DNA of 64,000 nt from RGZA01 sp964568585. GTDB taxonomy: Bacteria; Pseudomonadota; Alphaproteobacteria; UBA9219; RGZA01. The position numbers were made by a program, and so were the translations under genes. This document shows positions 1 to 9,310 of this stretch, one piece after another. A model generated the notes under the pieces. It did not search any database, had not been told where the DNA came from, and saw nothing but the letters and a program-made list of their open reading frames with translations. Within the stretch, counting starts at the first letter, position 1; every line of letters starts with the position of its first letter. The stretch spans positions 1 to 64,000 of the forward strand of contig CAZMQI010000008.1 of the NCBI GenBank assembly GCA_964568585.1, given 5' to 3'.

Positions 1-729
1 GGTATGGCCAAGGTACTCGCCGCTGAAGGCGTGCATGTGATGATCAACGGTTTTGGTGATGCCGCAGCGATTGAAGCTGAACGCGCGGGTATGGAAAAAC
101 AATATGGCGTGAAGGTGCGTTATAACGGCGCCGATATTTCCAAGCCTGACCAAGTCGAAGCGATGATTAAAGCGACCAACACGGAACTGGGTTCAGTGGA
201 TATTTTAGTAAACAACGCGGGCATTCAATTCACATCACCAGCTGAAGATTTCCCGCTTGATAAATGGGATGCGATTTTGGCAACTAATCTATCATCGGCA
301 TTTTATGGCATTAAATACGCATTACCGTTCATGCGTGCCAAGAAATGGGGCCGTATTGTCAGTACAGCGTCCGCCCATGGCCTTGTCGCTTCCCCGCACA
401 AAGCTGCCTATGTCGCAGCAAAGCACGGGGTTGTTGGTCTTACCAAAGTTGTTGCGCTTGAAACAGCTGGCTCCGGCATCACCTGCAATGCGATTTGCCC
501 GGGCTGGGTTCTGACCCCGCTGGTTCAAAAGCAAATCGATGCCATTGCTGCCAAAGATAATATCAGTAATGATGCTGCCAAAGAAAAACTGCTCTCTGAA
601 AAACAACCATCCAAACAATTCGTGACACCGGAAGAGCTGGGTGCATATCTGGTATTCTTGTGCGGCGACGCTGCAGCGCAAATTACCGGTTCTGCCATGA
701 CCATGGATGGCGGCTGGACGGCACAATAA
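1..729 (+). CDS. bdhA: 3-hydroxybutyrate dehydrogenase (SDR family), 5'-truncated by window edge
   Basis: NAD-dependent oxidation of 3-hydroxybutyrate to acetoacetate in polyhydroxybutyrate/ketone-body metabolism (family knowledge). The reading frame is open from base 1. The first ATG at 4 is internal, because the Rossmann TGxxxGIG loop of about 20 residues is missing upstream and the visible protein begins just after it. Visible SDR features are NNAG, a catalytic Ser in the STAS stretch, the YxxxK pair (YVAAK), and a C-terminal substrate-loop and DGGWTAQ ending typical of D-beta-hydroxybutyrate dehydrogenases. A patatin-like lipase gene follows 30 bp downstream in the same direction, so the two may be co-transcribed. 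The family is secure; the exact substrate is inferred from overall resemblance to BdhA. Confidence 0.85.
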   Translation, partial: GMAKVLAAEGVHVMINGFGDAAAIEAERAGMEKQYGVKVRYNGADISKPDQVEAMIKATNTELGSVDILVNNAGIQFTSPAEDFPLDKWDAILATNLSSAFYGIKYALPFMRAKKWGRIVSTASAHGLVASPHKAAYVAAKHGVVGLTKVVALETAGSGITCNAICPGWVLTPLVQKQIDAIAAKDNISNDAAKEKLLSEKQPSKQFVTPEELGAYLVFLCGDAAAQITGSAMTMDGGWTAQ

Positions 730-759
730 GCACTGCAAAAATCTCACTTAAAAGTAGAC

Positions 760-1791
760 ATGACTGAAACATCAAAAAAGATTGTTAATCTCGCGCTGCA
801 AGGCGGGGGTGCACATGGTGCATTCACATGGGGCGTTCTTGAACAAATGCTTCTTGATGGACGTATAGCATTCAAAACAATCAGCGGCACCAGTGCGGGT
901 TCCATGAACGCAGCTGTATTTGCCTATGGCATGGTCAAGGGCGGACCGGATAAGGCCATTCAATTGCTTGAACAATTCTGGCGCAGAGTCAGTGATTCCG
1001 GCCGTTTTGGTGCCTTTGCCGCATCCAACACCATGGACCAGTTTCTTGGCCCCATGAAGATGATGGCATCCGGCGCATTCGCCAGTTTTGATATGATGTC
1101 AAAATACTTTTCGCCCTATCAACTAAATCCGCTTGGGCTTAACCCGCTGAAAGACGTGCTGCTAAGCCTAATCGATTTTAACGAGCTGCGTAACAGCGAT
1201 GCGATTAATCTGCATATCTCCGCAACCGATGTGCTGAAAAGCAAATTGAAGATATTCACCGGTCATGAAATCACGATTGATTCCGTTTTGGCATCCGCGT
1301 GCTTGCCGCAATTATTCCAAGCCGTGGTCATCGATGGCAATTATTATTGGGATGGCGGCTTCATGGGTAATCCCAGTCTGTTTCCGCTTACCGAATGCAC
1401 GGCTACCAATGACATCATGATTGTGCAGATTGACCCCATCTTCCGTGATGCGGTGCCGCGTACTCCTGAAACCATCGCTGACCGTCTGAATGAAATCAGC
1501 TTTAATTCACCTTTATTGGTTGAATTGCGTGGCATGCATTTGATTAATACGCTTGTATTAAATGGTCATCTGAAGGAAAGCGAATGCGGGTTACGTAAAT
1601 TGCATTTGCATATGGTTGGTGATGAAAAAGTAATGTCGGGCCTGCCCTTGGAAAGCAAATTCAATCCGGAGTGGGGGTTTTTGCAATTGCTTCGTGAAGC
1701 CGGAAAAGCCGCCACTAAAAAATGGCTATCCGCACATTTCGACGATCTTGGCAACACGAGCACACTCGATATCGATAAGCTGGTTGGCTAG
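760..1791 (+). CDS. patatin-like phospholipase family protein
   Basis: Probable serine acyl-hydrolase of the patatin fold with a Ser-Asp dyad. The 343-residue protein has the glycine-rich oxyanion loop GGGAHGAF near residues 15-22, the nucleophile elbow GTSAG with Ser45, and the DGG motif with Asp198. All dyad elements are therefore present and it should be active. There is no signal peptide, so it is probably cytosolic or membrane-associated. It follows the hydroxybutyrate dehydrogenase gene by 30 bp. That pairing hints at a role linked to PHB or lipid turnover, but substrate cannot be read from sequence. Confidence 0.85.
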   Translation: MTETSKKIVNLALQGGGAHGAFTWGVLEQMLLDGRIAFKTISGTSAGSMNAAVFAYGMVKGGPDKAIQLLEQFWRRVSDSGRFGAFAASNTMDQFLGPMKMMASGAFASFDMMSKYFSPYQLNPLGLNPLKDVLLSLIDFNELRNSDAINLHISATDVLKSKLKIFTGHEITIDSVLASACLPQLFQAVVIDGNYYWDGGFMGNPSLFPLTECTATNDIMIVQIDPIFRDAVPRTPETIADRLNEISFNSPLLVELRGMHLINTLVLNGHLKESECGLRKLHLHMVGDEKVMSGLPLESKFNPEWGFLQLLREAGKAATKKWLSAHFDDLGNTSTLDIDKLVG

Positions 1792-1803
1792 TTAAATAAT
1801 AGC

Positions 1804-3009
1804 CTATTCATTCGCGCAGATGGCTTCCGGTGGTAGCAGCACTTGTTGCGGATTGATGATGTGCTCAATCCGGTAGATGTCCCACGGATTTTTGCGTTCA
1901 CTGTTTTTTATTGATGACAACAACAGCAAGCGATGTTCAACCAATCCATCGCGGCGGATACGGCTTGCGCCGAATAATGAATCATCAAGCGGTGTCGCGC
2001 GCATATGATTGAGCACATTGGCTGTGTCATCAGCTTGCACCACTTTCAAACTTTGCAGAAAATGCCTGACGGATGAATACACACTCGCTTGGGTATCGGT
2101 AGGCATCGCGCCACGATTACGCGCTGCAAATTTGGCTGACCATTCACGCGTCGGACCATCTTGGTTCCAGTAAAACGGTGAAACCGTATAAAATGCCGGT
2201 AATGGTTTATTGCCCAATTCATGCACATCAGATGACGATAGCGTGGTGAATGCAACAGGATGCGCCGCTTCGTGCTTTTGTGGCCAATGATTGAGTAGAT
2301 GCAAGACATCCGGTCGATCAAATGCAAGGAAGATGACATCGGCCTTCACATCTTTGGCCTGCTCAAGAACGACGGAAAGCCCGCTCATACGTTTTCCGAA
2401 TTGTGCTTCGCCCACCAGTTCCGCACCGCTATCGGTGATGCGTTTTTTTGCGATTTTAGCAAGATCGCAACTATAGCCATCCTCGCTTTTGATAATGAAC
2501 CAGCGTTGCTTCTTTGATTCTGTAACCAGGGACTGGATCAAATTCGCGGTAAGTGTGTCGCGGCTGTACAGCCATGCGAGGCTGTTATTGTGGCATGCCG
2601 CATCACGAAAGCGTGTCGAACTTGGGCTGGAGGTCAGTAAAATCTTTTTCTGTTCTTTGAAATAATCTTGCAGCTTTGATGCAATCGGGCCATTGGGAAC
2701 ATCCACCACGGCATCCACACCTTGCTTGCTGAGCCAGCTTTCACTGATATGCTGGGCAAGATCGCTGCGGTTTTGGAAATCGGCATTGATGACTACTACG
2801 GGTCTGCCATTCACGTTGTTGCCAAGATCTTCAACGGCTAATTGTGCTGCTTCAACCGAACCAAGGCCGGATGATGCCGCCATGCCGCCACTCATATCGG
2901 TAAGCACGCCAATTCGTACCGCATCTGTACGCACAGTTTTCTCCGGCGCCGCCATGAGAGGCGTTGCGAAGGCGAGGAGAGCAAGAAAAAATGCGTGACA
3001 TAACAACAT
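1804..3009 (-). CDS. periplasmic ligand-binding protein, branched-chain amino acid ABC type
   Basis: Substrate-binding protein of the Peripla_BP_6/LivJ class. The longest frame opens at 3090, but I place the start at the ATG ending at 3009. From there the protein begins with a clean signal peptide (MLLCHAFFLALLAFATPLMA, then APEK), whereas the upstream 27 residues look non-coding. The mature part opens with RIGVLTDMSGG, the usual first strand and ligand loop, and keeps the two-lobe layout, at about 401 residues in total. No permease or ATPase gene lies nearby, so it is an orphan binding protein. The ligand is unknown. It runs convergent to the patatin gene with a 12-bp gap. Confidence 0.75.
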   Translation of the reverse strand: MLLCHAFFLALLAFATPLMAAPEKTVRTDAVRIGVLTDMSGGMAASSGLGSVEAAQLAVEDLGNNVNGRPVVVINADFQNRSDLAQHISESWLSKQGVDAVVDVPNGPIASKLQDYFKEQKKILLTSSPSSTRFRDAACHNNSLAWLYSRDTLTANLIQSLVTESKKQRWFIIKSEDGYSCDLAKIAKKRITDSGAELVGEAQFGKRMSGLSVVLEQAKDVKADVIFLAFDRPDVLHLLNHWPQKHEAAHPVAFTTLSSSDVHELGNKPLPAFYTVSPFYWNQDGPTREWSAKFAARNRGAMPTDTQASVYSSVRHFLQSLKVVQADDTANVLNHMRATPLDDSLFGASRIRRDGLVEHRLLLLSSIKNSERKNPWDIYRIEHIINPQQVLLPPEAICANE

Positions 3010-3125
3010 GGAAATATAATAGCTGTGAACTATGTCAAAAATCAGAATAAATCTGAACTGAAGGCATTGACAGAACCGCAAAAGATGCACAAATACAACA
3101 ACTTAATCTTCAGAGGATAATATCT

Positions 3126-4808
3126 ATGACGGCTGGTCAATATACCTATGTAATGAAAGGCCTTTCCAAGGCCTATCCCGGTGGCAAAAAAGTACTCGAT
3201 AATATCTTCCTGTCGTTCTATCCCGGCGCGAAAATCGGTGTGCTCGGTGTCAACGGTTCGGGTAAATCCACCCTGATGCGTATCATGGCAGGCATAGATA
3301 AGGATTTCACCGGCGAAGCATGGTCCGCCGAAGGCGTGAAGGTCGGTTACCTGTCACAAGAGCCGCAGCTTGATCCAAAATTGAATGTACAACAAAACAT
3401 TGAACTTGCGATGGGTGATGCGAATGCCCTCCTCAAAGCATTCGAGGATGTGAGCAACAAGCTCGGCGAAGTCACCGATGAAGACGAGATGACCAAGCTG
3501 ATTGAAGAGCAAGCAGCCTTGCAAGAAAAAATCGAGAATGCAGGTGCATGGGAAATTGGCCGCACGGTCGAATTAGCGATGGACGCCTTGCGTTGCCCGC
3601 CGGGCGATGCAGATGTCAGCGTTCTATCTGGCGGTGAAAAACGCCGCGTGGCATTGTGCCAATTGCTGCTATCGAAGCCTGATATGCTCATCCTCGATGA
3701 ACCAACCAACCATTTAGATGCGGATTCCGTTGCATGGTTGCAGCGCCATTTGGCCGATTATAAAGGCACTGTCGTCATGGTTACCCATGATCGGTACTTC
3801 CTTGATAATGTGACGGGCTGGATTTTGGAACTTGATCGCGGTCATGGTATTCCTTACGAAGGTAATTACACATCGTGGCTGGAACAGAAACAAAAACGCC
3901 TCATCCAGGAAGGCCGTGAAGAAGATTCAAGACAAAAAGAATTGGCCAAGGAATTGGAATGGGTGCGTTCATCGCCCAAGGCACGTCAGGCGAAAAGCAA
4001 AGCGCGTCTTACTGCATACGAAGATCTTCTCAATAAAACACAAGACGATCTATCCGGCACTGTTAAAATTATGATTCCAACACCACCACGTCTTGGCGAA
4101 AACGTCATTGATGTCGAGAATATCAATAAATCCTATGGCGATCGGTTGCTGATTGAAAATCTTTCATTCCGATTGCCACGCGGCGGCATTGTGGGCGTGA
4201 TTGGCCCCAACGGCGCTGGTAAATCCACGTTGTTCAAGATGATTACTGGCGTCGAACAACCCGATAGCGGCACGTTCAAGGTCGCGGACAGCGTTAAACT
4301 CGGCTATGTCGATCAAAGCCGCGATGCGTTGAAAGATGATAACACCGTATGGCAGGAAATCTCCGGTGGTCATGATGTCATTGAGCTTGGCACCAAGAAC
4401 ATGCCATCGCGTGCTTACGTATCAACGTTCAATTTCAAAGGCACCGATCAACAAAAGAAAGTCGGCGTGCTCTCTGGTGGTGAACGCAACCGCGTGCATC
4501 TTGCCAAGATGTTGAAAACCGGCGCAAACGTCTTGCTGCTCGATGAACCGACCAATGATTTGGACGTAGACACGCTGCGTGCACTTGAAGAAGCCCTAGT
4601 TGATTTTGCTGGCTGCGCTGTGGTCATCAGCCATGATCGCTGGTTCCTCGATAGGCTTGCCACGCATATTCTGGCATTCGAAGGTGACAGTCATGTCGAA
4701 TGGTTCGAAGGCAATTATCAGGATTATGAAGCGGATCGTCGCCGCCGTCTTGGTGCCGATGCCGATCAACCACACCGGATTAAATATCGTCCGCTAACAC
4801 GTAAGTAG
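3126..4808 (+). CDS. ettA: energy-dependent translational throttle protein EttA (ABC-F)
   Basis: ABC-F ATPase that binds the ribosomal E site and gates the first elongation step according to the ATP/ADP ratio (family knowledge). The 560 residues contain two ABC domains without membrane segments. Domain 1 has Walker A GVNGSGKST (41-49), signature LSGGEKRR and Walker B LILDEPTNHLD. Domain 2 has GPNGAGKST, LSGGERNR and LLLDEPTNDLD. The charged linker between the domains and the C-terminal RIKYRPLTRK are EttA-like. An AGAGGA ribosome site lies before the ATG. htpG follows 8 bp downstream, probably in one transcript. Confidence 0.93.
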   Translation: MTAGQYTYVMKGLSKAYPGGKKVLDNIFLSFYPGAKIGVLGVNGSGKSTLMRIMAGIDKDFTGEAWSAEGVKVGYLSQEPQLDPKLNVQQNIELAMGDANALLKAFEDVSNKLGEVTDEDEMTKLIEEQAALQEKIENAGAWEIGRTVELAMDALRCPPGDADVSVLSGGEKRRVALCQLLLSKPDMLILDEPTNHLDADSVAWLQRHLADYKGTVVMVTHDRYFLDNVTGWILELDRGHGIPYEGNYTSWLEQKQKRLIQEGREEDSRQKELAKELEWVRSSPKARQAKSKARLTAYEDLLNKTQDDLSGTVKIMIPTPPRLGENVIDVENINKSYGDRLLIENLSFRLPRGGIVGVIGPNGAGKSTLFKMITGVEQPDSGTFKVADSVKLGYVDQSRDALKDDNTVWQEISGGHDVIELGTKNMPSRAYVSTFNFKGTDQQKKVGVLSGGERNRVHLAKMLKTGANVLLLDEPTNDLDVDTLRALEEALVDFAGCAVVISHDRWFLDRLATHILAFEGDSHVEWFEGNYQDYEADRRRRLGADADQPHRIKYRPLTRK

Positions 4809-4816
4809 GTAATAAA

Positions 4817-6688
4817 ATGAGTACACCAGAAAAACATGAATTTCAGGCAGAAGTTGGCCGCTTGCTCGATATCGTCGTGCATGCGTTTTACAGTCAGAAA
4901 GAAATTTTTCTGCGCGAGCTCATCTCCAATGCTGCCGATGCGTGCGACAAGCTGCGTTACACTGCCGTCACGCAGCCCGATTTAGCGCCAGCGAAATTCG
5001 CCATTCATTTGATTGCGGATATTCAAGCCCGCACGCTTACCGTGTCCGATAACGGTATCGGCATGACGCGGAACGAGATTGTTGAGAACCTTGGCACCAT
5101 CGCGCGTTCAGGAACAAAAGCGTTCTTGGAACAAATGAGCGGTGATACAAAGAAAGACATGAATCTGATTGGCCAGTTCGGTGTGGGCTTCTATTCCGCA
5201 TTCATGGTCGCCGATAAGGTTGAAGTCATCAGCCGCAAAGCAGGTGAGGCGGAGGCTTGGCGCTGGGTTTCCGATGGCAAGAGTGCCTATACCATGGAGC
5301 CAGCAGCAAAAAACATCGCAGGCACCGACATCATCCTTCATCTGAAAGATGATGAAAGCGAATTCATGGAACAAGATCGCCTGAAAGCGATTGTCACCGC
5401 ATATTCCGATCATATTGCCGTGCCGATTTATTTTGGCGACGATGAAGCCGAAAAATTGAACCGTGCATCTGCATTATGGATGCGTTCGAAGAATGATATT
5501 TCGCCGGATGAGTACAAGGAATTCTACCATCATGTGGCGCATGCCTATGATGAACCCGCGCAAACCATTCATTGGCGCGCCGAAGGCACATTGGAATACA
5601 CGGGCTTGTTGTTCATCCCCACGCAAAAGCCGCATGATTTATTCGATCCGCGCCGTCATCACCGCGTGAAGCTATACGTAAAGCGTGTATTCATCACCGA
5701 AGCTGCGGAAGGTCTATTGCCGCCCTATCTGCGCTTCCTGAAAGGTGTGATAGATAGCGAAGATTTACCACTCAACGTCAGCCGCGAGATGCTGCAAAAC
5801 AACCCCGTGCTTGCCAAAATGAAGAGCGGTATTATCAAGCGCGTCTTATCGGAGCTGACCAAGCTTTCCGAAGATAAAGAAGCATATGCAAAATTCTGGG
5901 CTAACTTTGGCGCCGTGCTGAAAGAAGGTCTTTACGATGATTTCGATCACCGTGACGATTTGCTGAAACTGTTCCGCGCGTACACAACCAAAACATCTGC
6001 ACAAGATAAGCAGCTGGTGACGCTGGAAGAATATGTGGCGCGCATGCCAGCCGAGCAAGATGCGATTTATTACATCACCGGCGAAGATGCCACAGCGCTT
6101 GCCAATTCCCCGCAGTTAGAAGGCTTTAGAGCCAGAGATATCGAGGTGTTATTGCTCAGCGATGCAATCGATGATTTCTGGGTGACCAATATGGGCACTT
6201 ATAAGAATAAGGTGTTCAAGTCGGCAACGCGCGGCGATATGAATCTTGATAAGATTAAAAAAGTTGAAACACCACCAGAAAACCAACCGACATCTGATAG
6301 CATCGCGGCGCTCATCAAATCACTCAAAGCAATTTACGGTGATGAAGTGAAGGATGTCCGTACTTCCAGTCGTTTGACCAGTTCGCCGGTGTGCATCGTT
6401 GCAGCCGATGGTGAGTTGGATATCCATCTTGAAAAACTGCTTCGCCAGAACAAGGCGGCAGGTCTTCAAAGCGCTGGTCTGGTCTCGCGCCGTTTCCTTG
6501 AAATTAACCCAAGCCATAGCCTGATTGTTAAGATGGCGGAAATGGCGGCAAACGCGAATAGCGAAGAGATGGCTGATTTAGCGTGGTTATTGCTTGATCA
6601 GGCGCGTTTATTGGAAGGCGAGCCATTGTCAGATCCGCAGGCATTTTCGCAACGTTTGACTAGACTCAGCCTTAAGGCCGTTGCATAA
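4817..6688 (+). CDS. htpG: molecular chaperone HtpG (Hsp90)
   Basis: ATP-dependent Hsp90 chaperone of the cytosol. The 623-residue product has the GHKL ATP pocket (ELISNAADA, DNGIGM and GQFGVGFYS) within the first 130 residues. The middle domain contains the catalytic-loop region SREMLQNNP, and the C-terminal dimerisation domain is complete. Length is normal for bacterial HtpG. It starts 8 bp after ettA and is followed 33 bp later by argG on the same strand, so the three may form one operon. Nothing unusual is seen. Confidence 0.96.
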   Translation: MSTPEKHEFQAEVGRLLDIVVHAFYSQKEIFLRELISNAADACDKLRYTAVTQPDLAPAKFAIHLIADIQARTLTVSDNGIGMTRNEIVENLGTIARSGTKAFLEQMSGDTKKDMNLIGQFGVGFYSAFMVADKVEVISRKAGEAEAWRWVSDGKSAYTMEPAAKNIAGTDIILHLKDDESEFMEQDRLKAIVTAYSDHIAVPIYFGDDEAEKLNRASALWMRSKNDISPDEYKEFYHHVAHAYDEPAQTIHWRAEGTLEYTGLLFIPTQKPHDLFDPRRHHRVKLYVKRVFITEAAEGLLPPYLRFLKGVIDSEDLPLNVSREMLQNNPVLAKMKSGIIKRVLSELTKLSEDKEAYAKFWANFGAVLKEGLYDDFDHRDDLLKLFRAYTTKTSAQDKQLVTLEEYVARMPAEQDAIYYITGEDATALANSPQLEGFRARDIEVLLLSDAIDDFWVTNMGTYKNKVFKSATRGDMNLDKIKKVETPPENQPTSDSIAALIKSLKAIYGDEVKDVRTSSRLTSSPVCIVAADGELDIHLEKLLRQNKAAGLQSAGLVSRRFLEINPSHSLIVKMAEMAANANSEEMADLAWLLLDQARLLEGEPLSDPQAFSQRLTRLSLKAVA

Positions 6689-6721
6689 ATACGCCTTCAA
6701 AATCTCCAAGAAAGCATCCCC

Positions 6722-7951
6722 ATGGCGACTGACAATAAAAAAGACGTGAAGAAAATTGTGCTGGCATTTTCCGGCGGGTTGGATACCTCGGTTATCCTTC
6801 GCTGGTTGCAAGATAATTACCGCGCCGAAGTTGTCACCTTCACAGCCGATCTGGGTCAGGGCGAAGAAGTCGAACCCGCACGTAAAAAAGCCGAACTGTT
6901 GGGTGTGAAGGAAATCTTCATCGAAGATTTACGCGAAGAGTTCGTAAAGGATTACGTATTCCCGATGTTCCGCGCGAATGCCCTATATGAAGGCATGTAT
7001 TTGCTCGGCACGTCCATTGCACGTCCGTTAATCGCCAAAAAGCAAATCGAGATTGCGAATAAAACCGGTGCCGATGCGGTAGCACATGGCGCAACCGGTA
7101 AGGGTAACGACCAAGTTCGTTTTGAATTGGCATACTATGCATTGAAGCCGGATATCAAAGTTATCGCGCCATGGCGCGAATGGGATTTGAACTCCCGTAC
7201 CGTGCTGCTCGAATACGCTGAAAAGCATCAAATCCCCATTACCAAGGCAAAGTCTGGCGAAGCGCCATTCTCCGTTGACGCAAACTTGCTGCATTCCAGC
7301 TCGGAAGGCCGCGTGCTTGAAGACCCGTGGGTTGAAGCAGATGAAATGGTGTATCAGCGCACGATTTCTCCAGAGGCCGCGCCGGATAAAGCCGAATACA
7401 TCGAAATCGAATTCGAACGCGGCGATGCGGTTGGTATTAATGGCCAACGTATGTCACCAGCAACCTTGCTGACCAAGCTCAACGAATACGGCAAGAAAAA
7501 CGGTATCGGCCGTTTGGATCTGGTTGAAAACCGTTATGTAGGTATGAAATCACGCGGTGTATATGAAACACCGGGCGGCACCATTCTTTATGTCGCGCAT
7601 CGTGCGATTGAATCCATCACGCTTGACCGCGGCGCGGCACATCTTAAAGATGATATCATGCCGCGCTATGCGGAACTGGTGTATTTCGGTTACTGGTTCT
7701 CCCCAGAACGCGAAGCATTGCAAGCGCTGATTGACCACACACAAACCAATGTGAACGGCGTGGTTCGTTTGAAACTGTATAAGGGCAACACGATTGTGGT
7801 TGGCCGTAAATCGCCAAACTCCCTGTACCGTCTGGATTATGTGACGTTTGAACAAGACAGCGTTTACAATCAGGCCGATGCAGCAGGCTTCATCAAGCTC
7901 AACGCATTGCGCTTGCGCTTGGCGACCATGGCGAAGACGCGCACGAAATAA
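6722..7951 (+). CDS. argG: argininosuccinate synthase
   Basis: Condenses citrulline and aspartate using ATP, the penultimate step of arginine synthesis. The N-terminal PP-loop AFSGGLDTS (about residues 15-23) and the GATGKGNDQVRFE citrulline/aspartate-binding stretch are intact. At 409 residues it has the usual length. The start ATG is preceded by an AAGAAAG ribosome site. The gene is convergent with folD, with only 2 bp between the stop codons. The junction holds an AT-only inverted repeat (AAATAATATTATTT) rather than a strong terminator. Confidence 0.96.
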   Translation: MATDNKKDVKKIVLAFSGGLDTSVILRWLQDNYRAEVVTFTADLGQGEEVEPARKKAELLGVKEIFIEDLREEFVKDYVFPMFRANALYEGMYLLGTSIARPLIAKKQIEIANKTGADAVAHGATGKGNDQVRFELAYYALKPDIKVIAPWREWDLNSRTVLLEYAEKHQIPITKAKSGEAPFSVDANLLHSSSEGRVLEDPWVEADEMVYQRTISPEAAPDKAEYIEIEFERGDAVGINGQRMSPATLLTKLNEYGKKNGIGRLDLVENRYVGMKSRGVYETPGGTILYVAHRAIESITLDRGAAHLKDDIMPRYAELVYFGYWFSPEREALQALIDHTQTNVNGVVRLKLYKGNTIVVGRKSPNSLYRLDYVTFEQDSVYNQADAAGFIKLNALRLRLATMAKTRTK

Positions 7952-7953
7952 TA

Positions 7954-8796
7954 TTATTTCTTCGAGGCTTTCAGCGTGTTGGATAGAAGGCACGCAATCG
8001 TCATTGGGCCAACACCGCCGGGTACTGGCGTAATGGCTTTGGCATTTTGCGCGGCCTCGGCATAGGCCACATCACCAACTAACTTCGTTTTGCCATCGCA
8101 TTCGATACGGTTGATGCCCACATCAATCACCGTTGCGCCTTTTTTAATCCAATCGCCTTTAATGAATTCGGGTTTACCGATTGCGGCGATGATAATATCC
8201 GCGCTGCGGCACACGCTTGCCAAATCCTTCGTCTTGGAATGGGTAATGGTCACGGTGCAATCGGCTTGTAGCAATAATTGGGCAATCGGTTTGCCAACAA
8301 TGTTGGAACGGCCAACCACAACTGCGTGTAATCCTTTTAAATCACCCAAGGTTTCTTTGAGCAAAATCATGCAGCCCATCGGTGTGCAGGGCACCAACCC
8401 GTCTTGGCCAACCGCCAGTTTTCCTGCATTCACAGGGTGAAACCCGTCTACATCCTTGGCGGGTGAAATGCGTTCCAGAACCTTTTGCGCGTCAATACCG
8501 TTCGGCAATGGCAATTGCACAAGTATTCCATGAACTTTTTGATCTGCATTAAGCATATCAATCAATGTCAATAAATCCGCTTCGCTGGTGGTGGCTGGCA
8601 AATGATGCGGGAAGGATGCCATGCCGACTTCCGTCACGGCTTTTTCCTTGTTGCGAACATAGACTTCGCTGGCAGGGTCTGCGCCCACCAATACAACGGC
8701 TAAGCCAGGTTTGGTGGATTGCTGTTTTACCTGTTCAGCGATATAGGCACGAAGCCGCGCAGCCGATGCTTTGCCATCAATTACCAAAGCTGTCAT
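7954..8796 (-). CDS. folD: bifunctional methylenetetrahydrofolate dehydrogenase/cyclohydrolase FolD
   Basis: Interconverts 5,10-methylene-, methenyl- and 10-formyl-tetrahydrofolate with NADP. The 280-residue protein keeps the catalytic Tyr/Lys pair region (VYVRNKEKA), the GILVQLPLP signature, the dinucleotide loop GRSNIVGKP and the C-terminal PGGVGPMT signature. Its start codon overlaps the stop of the upstream YggT-family gene by 4 bp (ATGA arrangement), so the two are translationally coupled. Confidence 0.96.
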   Translation of the reverse strand: MTALVIDGKASAARLRAYIAEQVKQQSTKPGLAVVLVGADPASEVYVRNKEKAVTEVGMASFPHHLPATTSEADLLTLIDMLNADQKVHGILVQLPLPNGIDAQKVLERISPAKDVDGFHPVNAGKLAVGQDGLVPCTPMGCMILLKETLGDLKGLHAVVVGRSNIVGKPIAQLLLQADCTVTITHSKTKDLASVCRSADIIIAAIGKPEFIKGDWIKKGATVIDVGINRIECDGKTKLVGDVAYAEAAQNAKAITPVPGGVGPMTIACLLSNTLKASKK

Positions 8797-9107
8797 TGCA
8801 CAACACCAGTTGTAACGGCGTGTGCAGCCAGCGGCCCATATTCACGCAGCAGAGAACGGATAAGCACAACCAGTAAATACAAGATCAAGAATGACCAATC
8901 AAAACCACGATAAGGCGGGATAACTTTGCGGATGGGATCCAGCAAGGGTTCGAATAGACCTTGCATGTTTTGCCAGATTGCACCTGCGATGCGGCCATAA
9001 GGGCTAAGCACACCGAAAAATAACAGCAGGCTGAAAAGTCCGTAAATCGCCATCATGGTTTCCAGAAAGCCAAGAAATATGTCGATGACATTGAAGAGTG
9101 AAAGCAT
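8793..9107 (-). CDS. YggT family integral membrane protein
   Basis: Small inner-membrane protein of 104 residues with two hydrophobic segments, one near the N-terminus (FLETMMAIYGLFSLLLFFGV) and one after residue 70 (WSFLILYLLVVLI). Between them is the YggT-type motif around residues 40-65, with NMQGLFEPLLDPIRKVIPPYRGFD. Members of this family are linked to membrane or cell-division functions in other bacteria, but the exact role is unsettled. It is transcribed ahead of folD with a 4-bp overlap and diverges from the Mn-exporter leader. Confidence 0.85.
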   Translation of the reverse strand: MLSLFNVIDIFLGFLETMMAIYGLFSLLLFFGVLSPYGRIAGAIWQNMQGLFEPLLDPIRKVIPPYRGFDWSFLILYLLVVLIRSLLREYGPLAAHAVTTGVVQ

Positions 9108-9154
9108 GTGAACCTTTGGGTTTGATAAATACAGTGCTTAGAATAAGGCCATGC

Positions 9155-9182
9155 TTGACAAAAACAAGGGATAAGCTGATAA
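9155..9182 (+). promoter_or_regulatory. candidate sigma70-type promoter for the riboswitch leader
   Basis: TTGACA at 9155-9160 and TGATAA at 9177-9182 are separated by 16 bp, just before the riboswitch-like leader. The -35 is perfect and the -10 is weak. The implied start near 9189 would clip the first bases of the leader helix, so the real -10 may be shifted by a few bases. Confidence 0.35.
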
Positions 9183-9183
9183 C

Positions 9184-9280
9184 AGGCGCACTCATTAGGG
9201 AGTAGCTTCCTGCGGTTTCAGCAGGGTTTGCGCCAACACAATTGCTTGTTGAAAGACAGCATGGTGCAAGCGGTATATAG
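9184..9280 (+). promoter_or_regulatory. yybP-ykoY manganese riboswitch aptamer
   Basis: The leader contains both conserved loops of the yybP-ykoY Mn2+ riboswitch: TTAGGGAGTAGC at about 9196-9207 and CGCCAACA at 9231-9238. Supporting pairings are visible. CCTGC (9209-9213) pairs with GCAGG (9221-9225). ATTGCTTG (9241-9248) pairs with CAAGCGGT (9267-9274) with two G-U pairs. GGCGCA (9185-9190) can pair with TGCGCC (9229-9234). The downstream gene is a GDT1/UPF0016 cation exporter, a classical member of the Mn riboswitch regulon. Aptamer boundaries are approximate. Confidence 0.8.
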
Positions 9281-9310
9281 TTTTTTAAAATTATATGTTT
9301 CGCGAGACTT

